Assembly (NCBI GenBank): GCA_026713545.1
Contig: JAPOOG010000165.1
Coordinates: 1 to 46,028 of the forward strand
Direction of reading: 5' to 3'
Length of the DNA stretch: 46,028 nt
Source: Bryobacterales bacterium
GTDB taxonomy: Bacteria; Acidobacteriota; Terriglobia; Bryobacterales; UBA6623
Shown: positions 17,766 through 27,136 of the stretch, piece after piece
Layout of the letters: every line of letters starts with the position of its first letter
Numbering within the stretch: the stretch's first letter is position 1
Position numbers and translations under genes: made by a program
The notes under the pieces: generated by a model
What the model was told of the DNA's origin: nothing
Database searches by the model: none
Seen by the model: the letters and a program-made list of their open reading frames with translations, nothing else

Positions 17766-18718
17766 CAAGGCAGCCCGGACTCCACCGCCGTCCTGACGAG
17801 AATCAAGACTCCGAGCAGTGTTACCACGACGGCGCTCCCGACGGGCAGCACTCTCAACAGGGGCCCATCTTTCGTCAAACGACTGAGAGCGGGCCCTGCC
17901 AAGACCATCGCAATGCCAATGGCGATGAGCACCGCCGCGAGCCCGAGGCTGAAGGCGACCAGAACGAGCAGTCCCAATGCAATGCGGTTGATCGTAAAGG
18001 AGATCAGAAGCACGGCCAGGGCTTCCGGACATGGCACTAGGCCGCCGGAAATGCCCAAGGAGAGCAAGCTGCCGCGGCCAGCCCTCGGCGGATGGTTGTG
18101 ATGCCCATCGCCGTGATCGTGTCCCTGAGAATGTTCATGTCCGCCGTGGCCATGAGAGTGGCCATGCTCGTGGTGGTGGCCATGGCCATGCGAATGAGAG
18201 TGAGGTTTGCCGAGGGGCCAATGGCGATGTTGATGTTCCTCAGCACTGTTTCTTGATCGAAACGCTTGCCAGCGGCTCCAAAAAAGCCATCCTCCGATGA
18301 TCACGATCAGCAGGCCGCTCGTGAAGGACAACCAAACCAATAAGCGGTCGACGAGCAGATACTGTGACGCATAAAGCGCAACGAGTCCGAGTGCGAATAC
18401 GCCGGCGGTGTGGGTGATCGTCACGACCGTGCCCAGATAGACAGCATCTCCGATCGTCCCCCGCGAACCGGCAAGATATGCGGCCACCACCGCTTTGCCG
18501 TGACCCGGACTGAGCGCGTGCGCCGCGCCCGCCAGAAAGGATACGCCCAGAGCCACCACAAGGAAGCCCATCGTGGGCTCGTTGACGGTCAAAAGGGATT
18601 CCAGCCGTTCACGCAGAGCCGTCTCTCCTTCGTTAGCGGAGGATTGCTGCTGCGCCAGCAAGCCGGGGCCCGCCAACAACAGAGCCGCCAACAGGGTGAT
18701 GGTGAGCCGGGGCGCCAA
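17765..18718 (-). CDS. NicO/RcnA-family metal transporter with His-rich loop
   Basis: A 317-residue membrane protein of the NicO (nickel/cobalt efflux, RcnA-like) family. The N-terminus resembles a signal peptide (TITLLAALLLAGPGLLAQ). The family metal motif HALSPGHGK is at about residues 67-75, a second motif GLVPCPEAL at about 226-234, and about six or seven hydrophobic helices are present. Between them, residues 162-209 form a loop with dozens of His residues (for example HSHSHGHGHHHEHGHSHGHG), which likely buffers Ni, Co or Zn. The start appears to be TTG at 18718 after AGAGG. Its stop overlaps repeat copy E. Direction of transport (export is likelier) is inferred from the family. Confidence 0.87.
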   Translation of the reverse strand: MAPRLTITLLAALLLAGPGLLAQQQSSANEGETALRERLESLLTVNEPTMGFLVVALGVSFLAGAAHALSPGHGKAVVAAYLAGSRGTIGDAVYLGTVVTITHTAGVFALGLVALYASQYLLVDRLLVWLSFTSGLLIVIIGGWLFWSRWQAFRSRNSAEEHQHRHWPLGKPHSHSHGHGHHHEHGHSHGHGGHEHSQGHDHGDGHHNHPPRAGRGSLLSLGISGGLVPCPEALAVLLISFTINRIALGLLVLVAFSLGLAAVLIAIGIAMVLAGPALSRLTKDGPLLRVLPVGSAVVVTLLGVLILVRTAVESGLP

Positions 18719-18990
18719 CGTCCTCTGATGCTAGCATTTACGGTTTTCGACTGCTCCGACGAGAAGGTAGAAATGCATCGAGAAACCTGCGCGCGATTGC
18801 GGACGGCAGCGGCTCGCAGCCGAGCACCGCGGTTCCGCCTCAGCGCCTTCTCGTCTAGCCGGCGCCATTCATTTCGGGATCAACAACTCCGGCGAAACCG
18901 CAGTGTGCTTTAATGAGGTTGGATTTTGGACGGCTTGAGCCCACCACGAGCAATACGTACCAACGCTCAGGCTGCCTGGGGAGATGAACC

Positions 18991-19749
18991 GTGCCAACTG
19001 CGGCCTTGCTCTGTTTGGTCCTGTTGCCGCCCCAGCTTGTCGACCGGACAAAAGAAGCCCCGGCCCCTCCGCCGGACCAGCGGGAGATCACGACCGAAAA
19101 AAGGGCCGACATCTACATGGCCCGCAAGATGTACCGTGAGGCCACGGAGACCTATCTGACCGCCCTCCGGTCCGAACCGCAATCCGCGCGGCTCCACAAC
19201 AAGATCGGCATCGCCTATCACCAGCAGCAGTATTTCGATGCGGCCAAACGCAGCTATGAGCGCGCCATCCGGGCCGACAAGCGCTTCTCGAAAGCCCTTA
19301 ACAACCTCGGAACCGTCTACCATGCCGAGCGGCGTTTCAAGAAGGCGATCAAGACCTACCGCAGATCACTGAAAATCGATCCGAACATTGCATCCGTGCA
19401 CAGCAATCTAGGCACCGCCCTTTTCAGCCGCGGCAAATTCAAACAGGCGACCGAAGCGTTTCTCATTGCTCTTCAGCTCGACCCGAAAGTGTTCGAGCGC
19501 CGCGGGCGTGCGGGGACGCTGCTGCAGGACCGCACCGTCGAGGACCGGGCGAAGTACCACTACTTCATGGCCCGCGCCTACGCCGCCGCCGGGAACTATG
19601 AACGCGCCCTGTTGAACCTGAGGCGAGCCTTCGAAGACGGCTACCGCAGGCCGAGGAAAGTCCTCGAAGACCCGCTCTTCGAACCGATGCTGGATCTCCC
19701 TGAGTTCCAGGCTCTGCTCGGCATCGGTCCCCAGCAGGCCGCCCGGTAA
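18991..19749 (+). CDS. Exported TPR-repeat protein
   Basis: A 252-residue protein starting at GTG 18991 behind GGGGAG. It has a short hydrophobic leader (TAALLCLVLLPPQL) and then about five tetratricopeptide repeats between residues 30 and 225, for example the segments NKIGIAYHQQQYFDAAKRSY and NNLGTVYHAERRFKKAIKTY. Such repeats mediate protein binding. A second gene for a membrane HEAT-repeat protein starts 36 nt after its stop, so the two probably form a unit. The partner is unknown. Confidence 0.88.
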   Translation: MPTAALLCLVLLPPQLVDRTKEAPAPPPDQREITTEKRADIYMARKMYREATETYLTALRSEPQSARLHNKIGIAYHQQQYFDAAKRSYERAIRADKRFSKALNNLGTVYHAERRFKKAIKTYRRSLKIDPNIASVHSNLGTALFSRGKFKQATEAFLIALQLDPKVFERRGRAGTLLQDRTVEDRAKYHYFMARAYAAAGNYERALLNLRRAFEDGYRRPRKVLEDPLFEPMLDLPEFQALLGIGPQQAAR

Positions 19750-19785
19750 TCACCGCTCGCGGCTGTCTCAACCAACACTCCCGCA

Positions 19786-20637
19786 ATGGCCGAACTGAAG
19801 ACTTCGCCCTCATCAGCTCCGTCTCGACGAGCCACTCTGATCGTCACGATCGTGGCGGCCATGTTCATCATCGTGCCGTCCCTCTTCTGGCTCGACACCT
19901 GGTTCGGGCGCGAACTGACTGACGAGGAGATCCGCGAGTACCTGGCCGACCAAGAGAAACCCCGCAAAGCGCAACACGCGCTCGTTCAGATATCCGAACG
20001 CATGTCGGCGGGCGACCCTTCCGCGGAACAGTGGTATCCCGACATTGTCGAATTAGCCGGACACAGCTTGGCGGAGCTCCGTGTGACCGCCGCCTGGGTG
20101 ATGGGACAAGGCCGCGAGAGCCAAGCCTTCCACGACACTCTCTTGACACTGCTCGACGACGACGAGCCCCTCGTGCGCCGTAACGCGGCGCTTTCGCTGG
20201 CCGGATTCGCTGACCCGACCGGGCGGCTGGTGCTGCAGTCGATGCTGCGTCCGTACACCATCACGTCGCCGCATGCTGGAAAGCTGCAGAACCGCCTCGA
20301 ACCCGAAGACACTGTTTCCCCGGCCACGCTTCTCGCCCGCATTGAACAGACCGGGGCCGAAGAACCCGCCGAGATCCGCTCTCCCGTCCCCGGCGTGGTC
20401 AGAGAACGGCTTCTGAAGGATGGTTCGGATGTGATCGTCGGCGACAAGATCATGGTGCTCGATCCCGACTACGACCACGCCTTCCAGTCGCTGCGCGCAT
20501 TGTTCCTGGTGGGGACCGAGGAAGATCTCGAGGACGTCCGACGCTTTCTGCGACCTCGTGAAGGCATGCCTGCGAACGTGGCTCAGCAAGCTCGGCTCAC
20601 AGCCGACGAAATCCGCCGCCGCGCAGCCGGTTCTTGA
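19786..20637 (+). CDS. Membrane HEAT-repeat protein with embedded lipoyl-like fold
   Basis: A 283-residue protein. It has one membrane helix at about 17-38 (TLIVTIVAAMFIIVPSLFWL) and HEAT-like helical repeats at about 58-155. A central stretch has two matching half-units: SPHAGKLQNRLEPEDTVSPA at 161-180 and SPVPGVVRERLLKDGSDVIV at 199-218. A further helical segment runs to the end. The two half-units look like the two beta halves of a biotinyl/lipoyl barrel-sandwich, as in HlyD-type adaptors. The usual modified lysine in an MK motif is absent. It follows the TPR gene by 36 nt. Its function is unknown; a scaffold at the inner membrane is an inference. It ends 10 nt before the stop of the convergent alr gene. 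Confidence 0.75.
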   Translation: MAELKTSPSSAPSRRATLIVTIVAAMFIIVPSLFWLDTWFGRELTDEEIREYLADQEKPRKAQHALVQISERMSAGDPSAEQWYPDIVELAGHSLAELRVTAAWVMGQGRESQAFHDTLLTLLDDDEPLVRRNAALSLAGFADPTGRLVLQSMLRPYTITSPHAGKLQNRLEPEDTVSPATLLARIEQTGAEEPAEIRSPVPGVVRERLLKDGSDVIVGDKIMVLDPDYDHAFQSLRALFLVGTEEDLEDVRRFLRPREGMPANVAQQARLTADEIRRRAAGS

Positions 20638-20647
20638 AAAAAGCAGG

Positions 20648-21838
20648 TCAGTTCACGTAGATCCGGGGTACGCGCTCCGAAATGCGGCACAGCACCTCCA
20701 GCGGAATCGTATCCAGCAGCGATGCCATTTCCGCCGCATCCAGCGATGCACCGACCAACGTCACTTCATCGCCGGGTCGAGCCTGCGGGACATTCTCGAG
20801 ATCAACCAGCGCGATGTCCATGCTCACCAAACCCACGATCGGGCACCGCCGCCCGCCAATGACGACTTCGCCACGGTTCGACAACCGCCGGTCCAGACCG
20901 TCTCCATAACCGATCGGCAGGACACCGATCCTAGTCGGCGCCTCGGCGCAGTACGTCCCGTTGTAGCCCACCAGAGCCCCCGCGGCGACCGGACGCACCA
21001 ACTGGATCCGGGTCTTCCACTCCAGGGCCGGAGTCAATCGAAGACGTGAAGCTGGCGCATCGCCACGAGCGGCAGCCACATAGCCATAGAGGGAGATGCC
21101 CGGACGCGCGAGATCCATATCCAGTTCGGCCCGATAAGCGAGCGCCACGCTGTTGGCGCAATGCAGATACTTCGGCCGCAATCCGAGCGCGGCCAATGCG
21201 GAAACGACCTTCAGGAATCGGAGTTGTTGTTCTTCGCACTGCGGGCTCGTAAAGTCCTCGGCGGCGGCGTGATGAGTCGCCAGCCCCGCGAAACTCAGGC
21301 AATCGGCGCTTCGGACAACAGCCGCGAGCCTCTTCGGGTCGGAGTCGTCGAACCCGCAGCGGCTCATGCCGGTATCGACCTCCAAGTGATAAGGCAGGCG
21401 CCGGCCTGCGCGGCGGGCCTGCCGATTCCAGCGCTCGACCTGACCCTCGTCCTGAACGAACGGCGTCAGCCGGAGTTCAGAAGCCATTTCCTCTTCACCC
21501 TCCAGGAAGCCTCCGAGGACGGCAATCTCGCCTCCGATTCCGGAATCCCGTAGTTCGGCCGCCTCGGCGAGGCAAGCGACGGCGAACCTCCGGCAGTCAT
21601 GCTCCTCCAGGGCTTGAGCCACTGCTACGCCGCCATGCCCGTAAGCGTCAGCCTTGACCACGGCCAGGATCTCCGGATGGGGGCCGATCGTTCGACGGAT
21701 CGACCGGTAATTGCTGACAACGGTCTGGAGATCGACCCGAGCATAAGTACGATCCGTGACGGCCAAACTTGAATCTACCAGAGAACCTTTTCGGGCCTCC
21801 GAGGTTCGCAGACGATCCTCGTCCGGACGATGATCCAT
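20648..21838 (-). CDS. alr: Alanine racemase
   Basis: A PLP enzyme of about 396 residues that interconverts L- and D-alanine for peptidoglycan. The PLP lysine lies in AVVKADAYGHG near residue 62. GYNGTY (before the second half) holds the Tyr expected at the dimer-face active site, and IGYGDGLDR is a family signature. The frame extends to a TTG at 21850, but ATG at 21838 is the first ATG; the catalytic domain itself starts only near YARVDLQTVVSNYRSI, so about 30 N-terminal residues are extra. Divergent from the PSD1 gene at 21907. Confidence 0.95.
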   Translation of the reverse strand: MDHRPDEDRLRTSEARKGSLVDSSLAVTDRTYARVDLQTVVSNYRSIRRTIGPHPEILAVVKADAYGHGGVAVAQALEEHDCRRFAVACLAEAAELRDSGIGGEIAVLGGFLEGEEEMASELRLTPFVQDEGQVERWNRQARRAGRRLPYHLEVDTGMSRCGFDDSDPKRLAAVVRSADCLSFAGLATHHAAAEDFTSPQCEEQQLRFLKVVSALAALGLRPKYLHCANSVALAYRAELDMDLARPGISLYGYVAAARGDAPASRLRLTPALEWKTRIQLVRPVAAGALVGYNGTYCAEAPTRIGVLPIGYGDGLDRRLSNRGEVVIGGRRCPIVGLVSMDIALVDLENVPQARPGDEVTLVGASLDAAEMASLLDTIPLEVLCRISERVPRIYVN

Positions 21839-21892
21839 GCGGACACGCAAGCCCCAGGGGATACCACCCGACCGTACGGGAAGACGACAAGT

Positions 21893-21906
21893 TATAGTTA
21901 GCTCAC
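21893..21906 (+). promoter_or_regulatory. Candidate -10 element giving a near-leaderless PSD1 mRNA
   Basis: TATAGT at 21893-21898 lies only 8 nt before the ATG at 21907. No convincing -35 hexamer is seen at 16-18 nt, and no Shine-Dalgarno fits in the gap. If this is the promoter, the transcript would begin at or within a few bases of the start codon. Confidence 0.4.
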
Positions 21907-24426
21907 ATGGACTGCCTCCGCTTCGCTCGCTGGAGTGCCTGCGCCGCCGGTGCGATAGCTGGCAGCGCCCTCGGAGCCCAGCCGCAGGTCAGTTTCCATG
22001 AAGAGATCCGACCGATTCTCGAACAGCGCTGTCAGGTTTGCCACGGAATGGAGGACGGCCAAGCCGGTCTGTCGCTGACAACCCACGATGGGCTGCTCGA
22101 GGGCGGTAAGAGTGGTCCCTCCATTGTTCCAGGTGAGCCGGACAAGAGCCTCCTGAACGAGCAAATCAGCGGCGCGCAACCGAAGATGCCCATGGCAGGC
22201 GGGCCGCTGAAACGGGATCAGGTCGAGCTGATTCGCCGCTGGATCGCCGCGGGCGCCGTCGATGACACTCCCGCTGACGCGGATGCGGCCTGGTGGTCGT
22301 TCCGGCGCTTGGAGCAGCCGTCGATTCCCGACGCGCGCGGGCATGATGCGGACTGGCCGCGAACGCCGATTGATCGCTTCATTCTTGCCACGTTGCACAG
22401 GAAGGGCCTGCGGCCTTCACAGGAGGCCGACCGGCGAACCTTGATTCGGCGTCTGACGTATGACCTGCACGGGTTGCCGCCCACGCCCGAGCAGATCGAG
22501 CGGTTTGCGAACGACGGCTCCGCAGATGCGTATGGAGACCTGATCGAGCGGCTTCTGGCCTCGCCGCGATATGGCGAGCGCTGGGGGCGTCACTGGTTGG
22601 ACGTGGTTCACTACGGCGAGTCCCATGGCTTCGACAAAGACAAGGCCCGCCGCAACTCCTGGCACTATCGCGACTACGTGATTCGAGCGTTCAACGAAGA
22701 CATGCCGTACGCGCAGTTCGTCAAAGAACAACTGGCAGGAGATGTGCTGAACCCCGACTCGGCCGAAGGCGTGATCGCAACCGGGTTCATTGCGGCCGGA
22801 CCGTGGGACTACGTCGGGCACGCCGAGCTGCGTGAGGGCACGCACGACAAGCGCGTGACGAGGAACCTCGATCGGGACGACATGGTGATGACGACCATGT
22901 CAACATTCGCAAGTCTGACGGTGCATTGCGCCCGCTGCCACGACCACAAGTTCGACGCGATCCGGCAAGACGACTACTACAGTTTGCAGGCGGTGTTTGC
23001 TGGAGTCGATCGTGCTGAACGGCCGTTTGACCGTGATCGGAAGGTTTTCCGGGCGCGGCGGGAGTTGCTGGCCCAGCGGCGGGACATCGAGATCGAGCTG
23101 AAGCCGCTGCTTGCCAGGACAGCCGAGATGACCGGCCCCCGGATCGAGACGATCGCCGAAGAAATCAAGCCCCTGCGTGAGAAGCGGACCGATCTCGTGG
23201 CCAAGGTGGGCGAGGTCGATACTGACGAAAAGAAGGCTCGGCGAGTTGATTTGATCGAACAGATCAAGGCGCTCGAAGCGGAACGAACGAATCTCAGGCG
23301 GCAACTCCTGGAGACGCAGGTCCGCGCCCGCCTGGAACGGCTCGAGCAGCAGTTGGAGCAGGTCGATGAGCTCATCGAGGCGCTTCCGGAGCCGGAGATG
23401 GTCTACGCCGCGGCGAGCTACTTCAAGCCGCGCGGACGGTTCACGCCGGCGTTCGAGCCGCGCCCGGTTCACCTTCTGCTGCGGGGCGACGTGGAATCGC
23501 CGGGAGACCCCGCGCAGGCAGGCGCGATTTCGGCTGTCGATTGGCTGGAGCCGCGATTCCCGCTGGCCCAGCCCGGCGACGAGGGCTCGCGGCGCTTGGC
23601 GCTGGCGCGCTGGATCGCCGATCCCGCCAACCCTTTTACGTGGCGCTCGATTGTGAATCGCGTCTGGCACTACCACTTCGGCGCGGGCATCGTCGACACG
23701 CCCAACGACTTCGGCAGGATGGGCTCGCGGCCGACGCACCCGGAATTGCTCGACTGGCTGGCGGTCGAGTTTCGGGACCGCGGCGGGTCGTTCAAGAAAC
23801 TCCACAAGTTGATTCTGACGAGCGCCGTTTATCGGCAGTCATCCGGCGGAGGTGCTGCGCGCGCCAAGATCGATGGGCAGAACCAATACTTGTGGAGGGC
23901 GAATCGGCGGAGGCTGGACGCGGAATCGGTGCGCGATTCGGTGCTGCTGATCAGCGGCAAGCTTGACCCGTTGATGGGCGGACCCTCGGCGGAGCACTTC
24001 TTCTTCAAGGACGACCACTCGCCGATCTATGACTACTCGCGATTCGATGTCGACGCGCCCGGGAGCTACCGGCGCGCCGTCTACCGCTTCATCGTGCGTA
24101 GTGTTCCGGACCCGTTGATGGAGAGCCTCGATTGCCCGGACGCCTCGCTGCTGACCCCGAAACGCAGCAGCACGCTCACCGCGATTCAGGCACTGGCGAT
24201 GTTGAATGACCCGTTTCTTGTACGACAGGCCGAGCATTTTGCCGAACGGGTCCGCTCGGCGCGCAAGGAGCTCCCCTCCCAGGTCGAGCAAGCATATCTG
24301 CTCGCTCTCGGCCGCAAGCCATCGGTTGAGGAGTCGCAAACGCTGGTCGCATATGGCGAGAATCACGGGCTTGAGAATGTGTGCCGACTCATCTTGAATG
24401 GCAATGAGTTCATGTTTGTGGATTGA
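21907..24426 (+). CDS. PSD1 / DUF1549-DUF1553 cytochrome c-like protein, pair 2
   Basis: An 839-residue paralogue of the protein at 1668-4964. It has a signal-like N-terminus (RWSACAAGAIAGSALGAQ), a haem motif CQVCH at residues 42-46, DUF1549 with the second CXXCH (HCARCHDHKFDAI), and a C-terminal DUF1553 (NPFTWRSIVNRVWHYHFGAG). Between the two DUFs is a long charged coiled coil, about residues 375-490 (for example KALEAERTNLRRQLLETQVR), in place of the beta-rich segment of the first copy. It ends 7 nt before the start of a DUF1501 gene. An envelope redox or binding role is inferred only. Confidence 0.92.
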   Translation: MDCLRFARWSACAAGAIAGSALGAQPQVSFHEEIRPILEQRCQVCHGMEDGQAGLSLTTHDGLLEGGKSGPSIVPGEPDKSLLNEQISGAQPKMPMAGGPLKRDQVELIRRWIAAGAVDDTPADADAAWWSFRRLEQPSIPDARGHDADWPRTPIDRFILATLHRKGLRPSQEADRRTLIRRLTYDLHGLPPTPEQIERFANDGSADAYGDLIERLLASPRYGERWGRHWLDVVHYGESHGFDKDKARRNSWHYRDYVIRAFNEDMPYAQFVKEQLAGDVLNPDSAEGVIATGFIAAGPWDYVGHAELREGTHDKRVTRNLDRDDMVMTTMSTFASLTVHCARCHDHKFDAIRQDDYYSLQAVFAGVDRAERPFDRDRKVFRARRELLAQRRDIEIELKPLLARTAEMTGPRIETIAEEIKPLREKRTDLVAKVGEVDTDEKKARRVDLIEQIKALEAERTNLRRQLLETQVRARLERLEQQLEQVDELIEALPEPEMVYAAASYFKPRGRFTPAFEPRPVHLLLRGDVESPGDPAQAGAISAVDWLEPRFPLAQPGDEGSRRLALARWIADPANPFTWRSIVNRVWHYHFGAGIVDTPNDFGRMGSRPTHPELLDWLAVEFRDRGGSFKKLHKLILTSAVYRQSSGGGAARAKIDGQNQYLWRANRRRLDAESVRDSVLLISGKLDPLMGGPSAEHFFFKDDHSPIYDYSRFDVDAPGSYRRAVYRFIVRSVPDPLMESLDCPDASLLTPKRSSTLTAIQALAMLNDPFLVRQAEHFAERVRSARKELPSQVEQAYLLALGRKPSVEESQTLVAYGENHGLENVCRLILNGNEFMFVD

Positions 24427-24433
24427 GGCATCC

Positions 24434-25921
24434 GTGTCACGTCATTCGAACCATCAGCTCCGCCGGTCAGAGCAACGTGGGTTTGCAGGTCACTCCGATC
24501 CAAGCCGTCGGCGGTTTCTCTGGAATTGGGCTGGGGGGCTCGGCGGGATCGCGCTCGCGCATCTGCTGGGCCAGTCGAACCTGCTGGCGGAAACTGAGGC
24601 TACCGGCACGGATCTGAACGGCGGCTTGCACCATCGCGCGAAGGCGAAGCGCATAGTGCAGCTTTTCATGTCGGGCGCCGCGAGTCAGGTCGATACGTTC
24701 GACTACAAGCCGCTGTTGCTCGAGCGCTCCGGCCAAAAATTCGATCCCGGCGGTAAAGTCGAGCTGTTCCAGAGCGATCCGGGTCCGGTGATGAAGAGCC
24801 CCTGGGAATGGAAGCAGTACGGCGAGTGCGGCAAGTGGATGAGCAGCCTTGTGCCCCACCTGGGCCGGTGCGTGGACGAGATGGCGTTCTTCCCGTCGAT
24901 GGTCTCGAAGTCGAACGTGCATGGGCCGGCAACCTTCATGCAGAACACCGGTTTCATTCTGCCGGGCTATCCGAGCATGGGAGCTTGGGTCTCCTACGGG
25001 CTGGGCGCGATGAACGACAACCTGCCGACCTTCGTCGTGCTGCCCGACCCGCGCGGCTTCGCGCCGAACGGCCCGGCGAATCATGCGGCGGCGTTTCTGC
25101 CGGCGACTCACCAGGGCACGATGATTCGCGTGGGACGTCCGAATCCGATTCACGATCTCTTCCCGCCCGAGTCGGCGAAATATATCACGGCCCGGAGCGA
25201 TGCCGATGGGCTGGCCGTCCTCGAAAAGCTCAACCGGGGCCACATGGCGGAGCGTGGCGCAGATTCCCGACTGGAAGCGCGCATTCGCTCTTACGAGATG
25301 GCCGCGCGGCTGCAAGTCAGCGCCCCGGAGGTGCTGGATGTCTCCGATGAATCAGCGGCGACCCGCAAACTCTACGGGCTCGATGAGCGCGTCACCTCCG
25401 ATTTCGGACGCCGCTGCTTGACCGCAAGGCGGCTCCTCGAGCGCGGGGTGCGCTTCGTTCAAGTCTGGAGCGGCGCCGACAACGGTTTTCCAAGGCGCAA
25501 CTGGGACAGCCACGAGGACATCCTGAAAGACCACGGCGAGATGGGTACTGAGATGGACAAGCCGGCTGCGGCGCTTGTCAACGACCTTAAAGCACGCGGC
25601 ATACTCGAGGACACGATCGTCTACTGGACGACCGAGTTCGGGCGCATGCCATGCAGTCAAGGGGCCAAGGGGCGCGACCACAATCCGTTCACATTCACGT
25701 CCTGGCTGGCCGGCGGCGGACTTCGCGGCGGGGGGACGTACGGTGCGAGCGACGAGTGGTCCTACAAGGCCGCCGATACCCCCATCTACTGCTACGACCT
25801 GCACGCCACGATCCTGCATCTGCTCGGGATCGATCACAAGCGGCTGACGTTCCGTCACAACGGCATCGACCGCCGGCTGACCGATGTGCACGGCCGCGTG
25901 ATTGATGAGGTGATCGCGTAG
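24434..25921 (+). CDS. DUF1501 family exported protein, pair 2
   Basis: A DUF1501 protein of about 495 residues from GTG 24434; an in-frame ATG at 24398 lies inside the preceding gene, so the later start is preferred. The Tat-like signal is SRRRFLWNWAGGLGGIALAH. Landmarks match the first copy: FMSGAASQVDTFDYKP, SMGAWVSYGLGAMNDNLP, TEFGRMPCSQ, GRDHNPFTFTSWLAGGG and a C-terminal TDVHGRVIDEVIA. It starts 7 nt after the PSD1 stop, so the pair is co-transcribed and repeats the gene order of 5.0-0.2 kb. It ends 10 bp before a convergent hydrolase gene. Confidence 0.92.
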   Translation: MSRHSNHQLRRSEQRGFAGHSDPSRRRFLWNWAGGLGGIALAHLLGQSNLLAETEATGTDLNGGLHHRAKAKRIVQLFMSGAASQVDTFDYKPLLLERSGQKFDPGGKVELFQSDPGPVMKSPWEWKQYGECGKWMSSLVPHLGRCVDEMAFFPSMVSKSNVHGPATFMQNTGFILPGYPSMGAWVSYGLGAMNDNLPTFVVLPDPRGFAPNGPANHAAAFLPATHQGTMIRVGRPNPIHDLFPPESAKYITARSDADGLAVLEKLNRGHMAERGADSRLEARIRSYEMAARLQVSAPEVLDVSDESAATRKLYGLDERVTSDFGRRCLTARRLLERGVRFVQVWSGADNGFPRRNWDSHEDILKDHGEMGTEMDKPAAALVNDLKARGILEDTIVYWTTEFGRMPCSQGAKGRDHNPFTFTSWLAGGGLRGGGTYGASDEWSYKAADTPIYCYDLHATILHLLGIDHKRLTFRHNGIDRRLTDVHGRVIDEVIA

Positions 25922-25930
25922 CCCCGGCGG

Positions 25931-27082
25931 TTACCTTTCGGACCGGTTGAACTCGCGCCGGAAGTAATCGATCACCGTGTCAGAGGGCATGGTGTCGCCC
26001 CCCTCGTGAATGGCGTATTCGAATTGATCCGCTTTCCCCAACGCTTCGTATTGCGCCGCGAACAGGTCGCGGTAGTAGCGCGGCGCTTGCTCGTGGGACC
26101 CTTTGTCGCGAATGCCGTGACCGGCCAGCATGGGCCTCGGCGCGTAGGCGAGAGGGATCAGGTTGCGGTCGCCGATCTCGAACATGCCCGGCAGGATGTG
26201 GCACTTGTCCCGAACGTCTGTGAAATCCGCGGGAGATGCGTCTTCAGGAATGAACACGGTCTTGCGTCCGAAATCGGCCACGGCGGCGACACGGTCGGAA
26301 AGCAGGGCCGCCTGCACCGCCAGCCAACCGCCGAGAGAGACGCCGGTCGCGCCAATGCGGGTTTCATCGACGCGAGGGTGGGCGGCCAGCATTTCAAGCG
26401 CGGCGATCGAGGCCATCAACTGCACCGAGCGCGTAACCTTGTCCATGCCGAGCCGCCATGAGGCGATGGGTTGCTCGTCGACGCCGCTGGGAGCGGTGTG
26501 CGAGAGGTAGCCGGTGTCGAGTTTTTCGACGCTGATCGAGACGAACCCTGCCCGCGCCAGGCGCACGGCAACGCCGCTCTGGTAGCTGTCGAGATTGACG
26601 ATCAGGTCATGCAGGCCGTTCTTGCTGTGGCCTGAAAAGACCGCCACGGCCGGACGCGGGCCGGATGCGTCCGGCAAGCAGATGACGGCGGGGATCCTGT
26701 CGCCGGTTTCGGGCAACTCGATGAGGTGAACCTCCATCTCGATGCCGTGATAACGGATCTTTCCGAGCAGGCGGTCGCGGAAGAGGTGCGGTTTGACGTT
26801 GGCCTTCCCTTTGGGGTCGCTGACGGTCCAGGGTCGAAGGTCGAGCGACTCGGTCAGACGTTGCAGCAGCTCGGCGCGGAACCCGGCAAAGCGGTCGGGG
26901 GCCAACGGAAAGTCGTCGGGCTGATAGGGGCGGCGGGCGCGGTAGTTCTCGACGAGAGTCGTCACGGTCGGCTGAAGGAGCGGCTCCAGGATCGGCCGCA
27001 GCGGGTCGTCCGCAGGCGGCGGAACGGGGGCGGCGGACGCTGTGAGAGCACAGACTGCGACAAAAAGAAGGGAGGCGCGCAT
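25931..27082 (-). CDS. Exported alpha/beta hydrolase (acetyl xylan esterase / dienelactone hydrolase-like)
   Basis: A hydrolase of about 383 residues. The start at ATG 27082 gives a clean signal peptide (RASLLFVAVCALTASAAP); ATG 27088 is the alternative. The nucleophile elbow is GVSLGG (GXSXG) within TGVSLGGWLAVQAALL, and a later HEGGDTMPS could supply the catalytic His. An N-terminal cap precedes the core. Similar exported esterases of Acidobacteriota act on acetylated sugars or carboxylic esters, but the substrate here is not shown. It is convergent with the DUF1501 gene and divergent from the ArsC-like gene. Confidence 0.85.
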   Translation of the reverse strand: MRASLLFVAVCALTASAAPVPPPADDPLRPILEPLLQPTVTTLVENYRARRPYQPDDFPLAPDRFAGFRAELLQRLTESLDLRPWTVSDPKGKANVKPHLFRDRLLGKIRYHGIEMEVHLIELPETGDRIPAVICLPDASGPRPAVAVFSGHSKNGLHDLIVNLDSYQSGVAVRLARAGFVSISVEKLDTGYLSHTAPSGVDEQPIASWRLGMDKVTRSVQLMASIAALEMLAAHPRVDETRIGATGVSLGGWLAVQAALLSDRVAAVADFGRKTVFIPEDASPADFTDVRDKCHILPGMFEIGDRNLIPLAYAPRPMLAGHGIRDKGSHEQAPRYYRDLFAAQYEALGKADQFEYAIHEGGDTMPSDTVIDYFRREFNRSER

Positions 27083-27136
27083 CGACATGCGAACAGTGTA
27101 GCGGCACTGCGTTAGACTGACCTGCGGAGGCAGCGG

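Noticed and set aside
20637..20648. AAAAAAGCAGGTCA between the HEAT and alr genes as another repeat end
   Set aside because: Only the AAAGCAGG tail matches the terminal repeat, with no GTGGTGAG part and no partner end.
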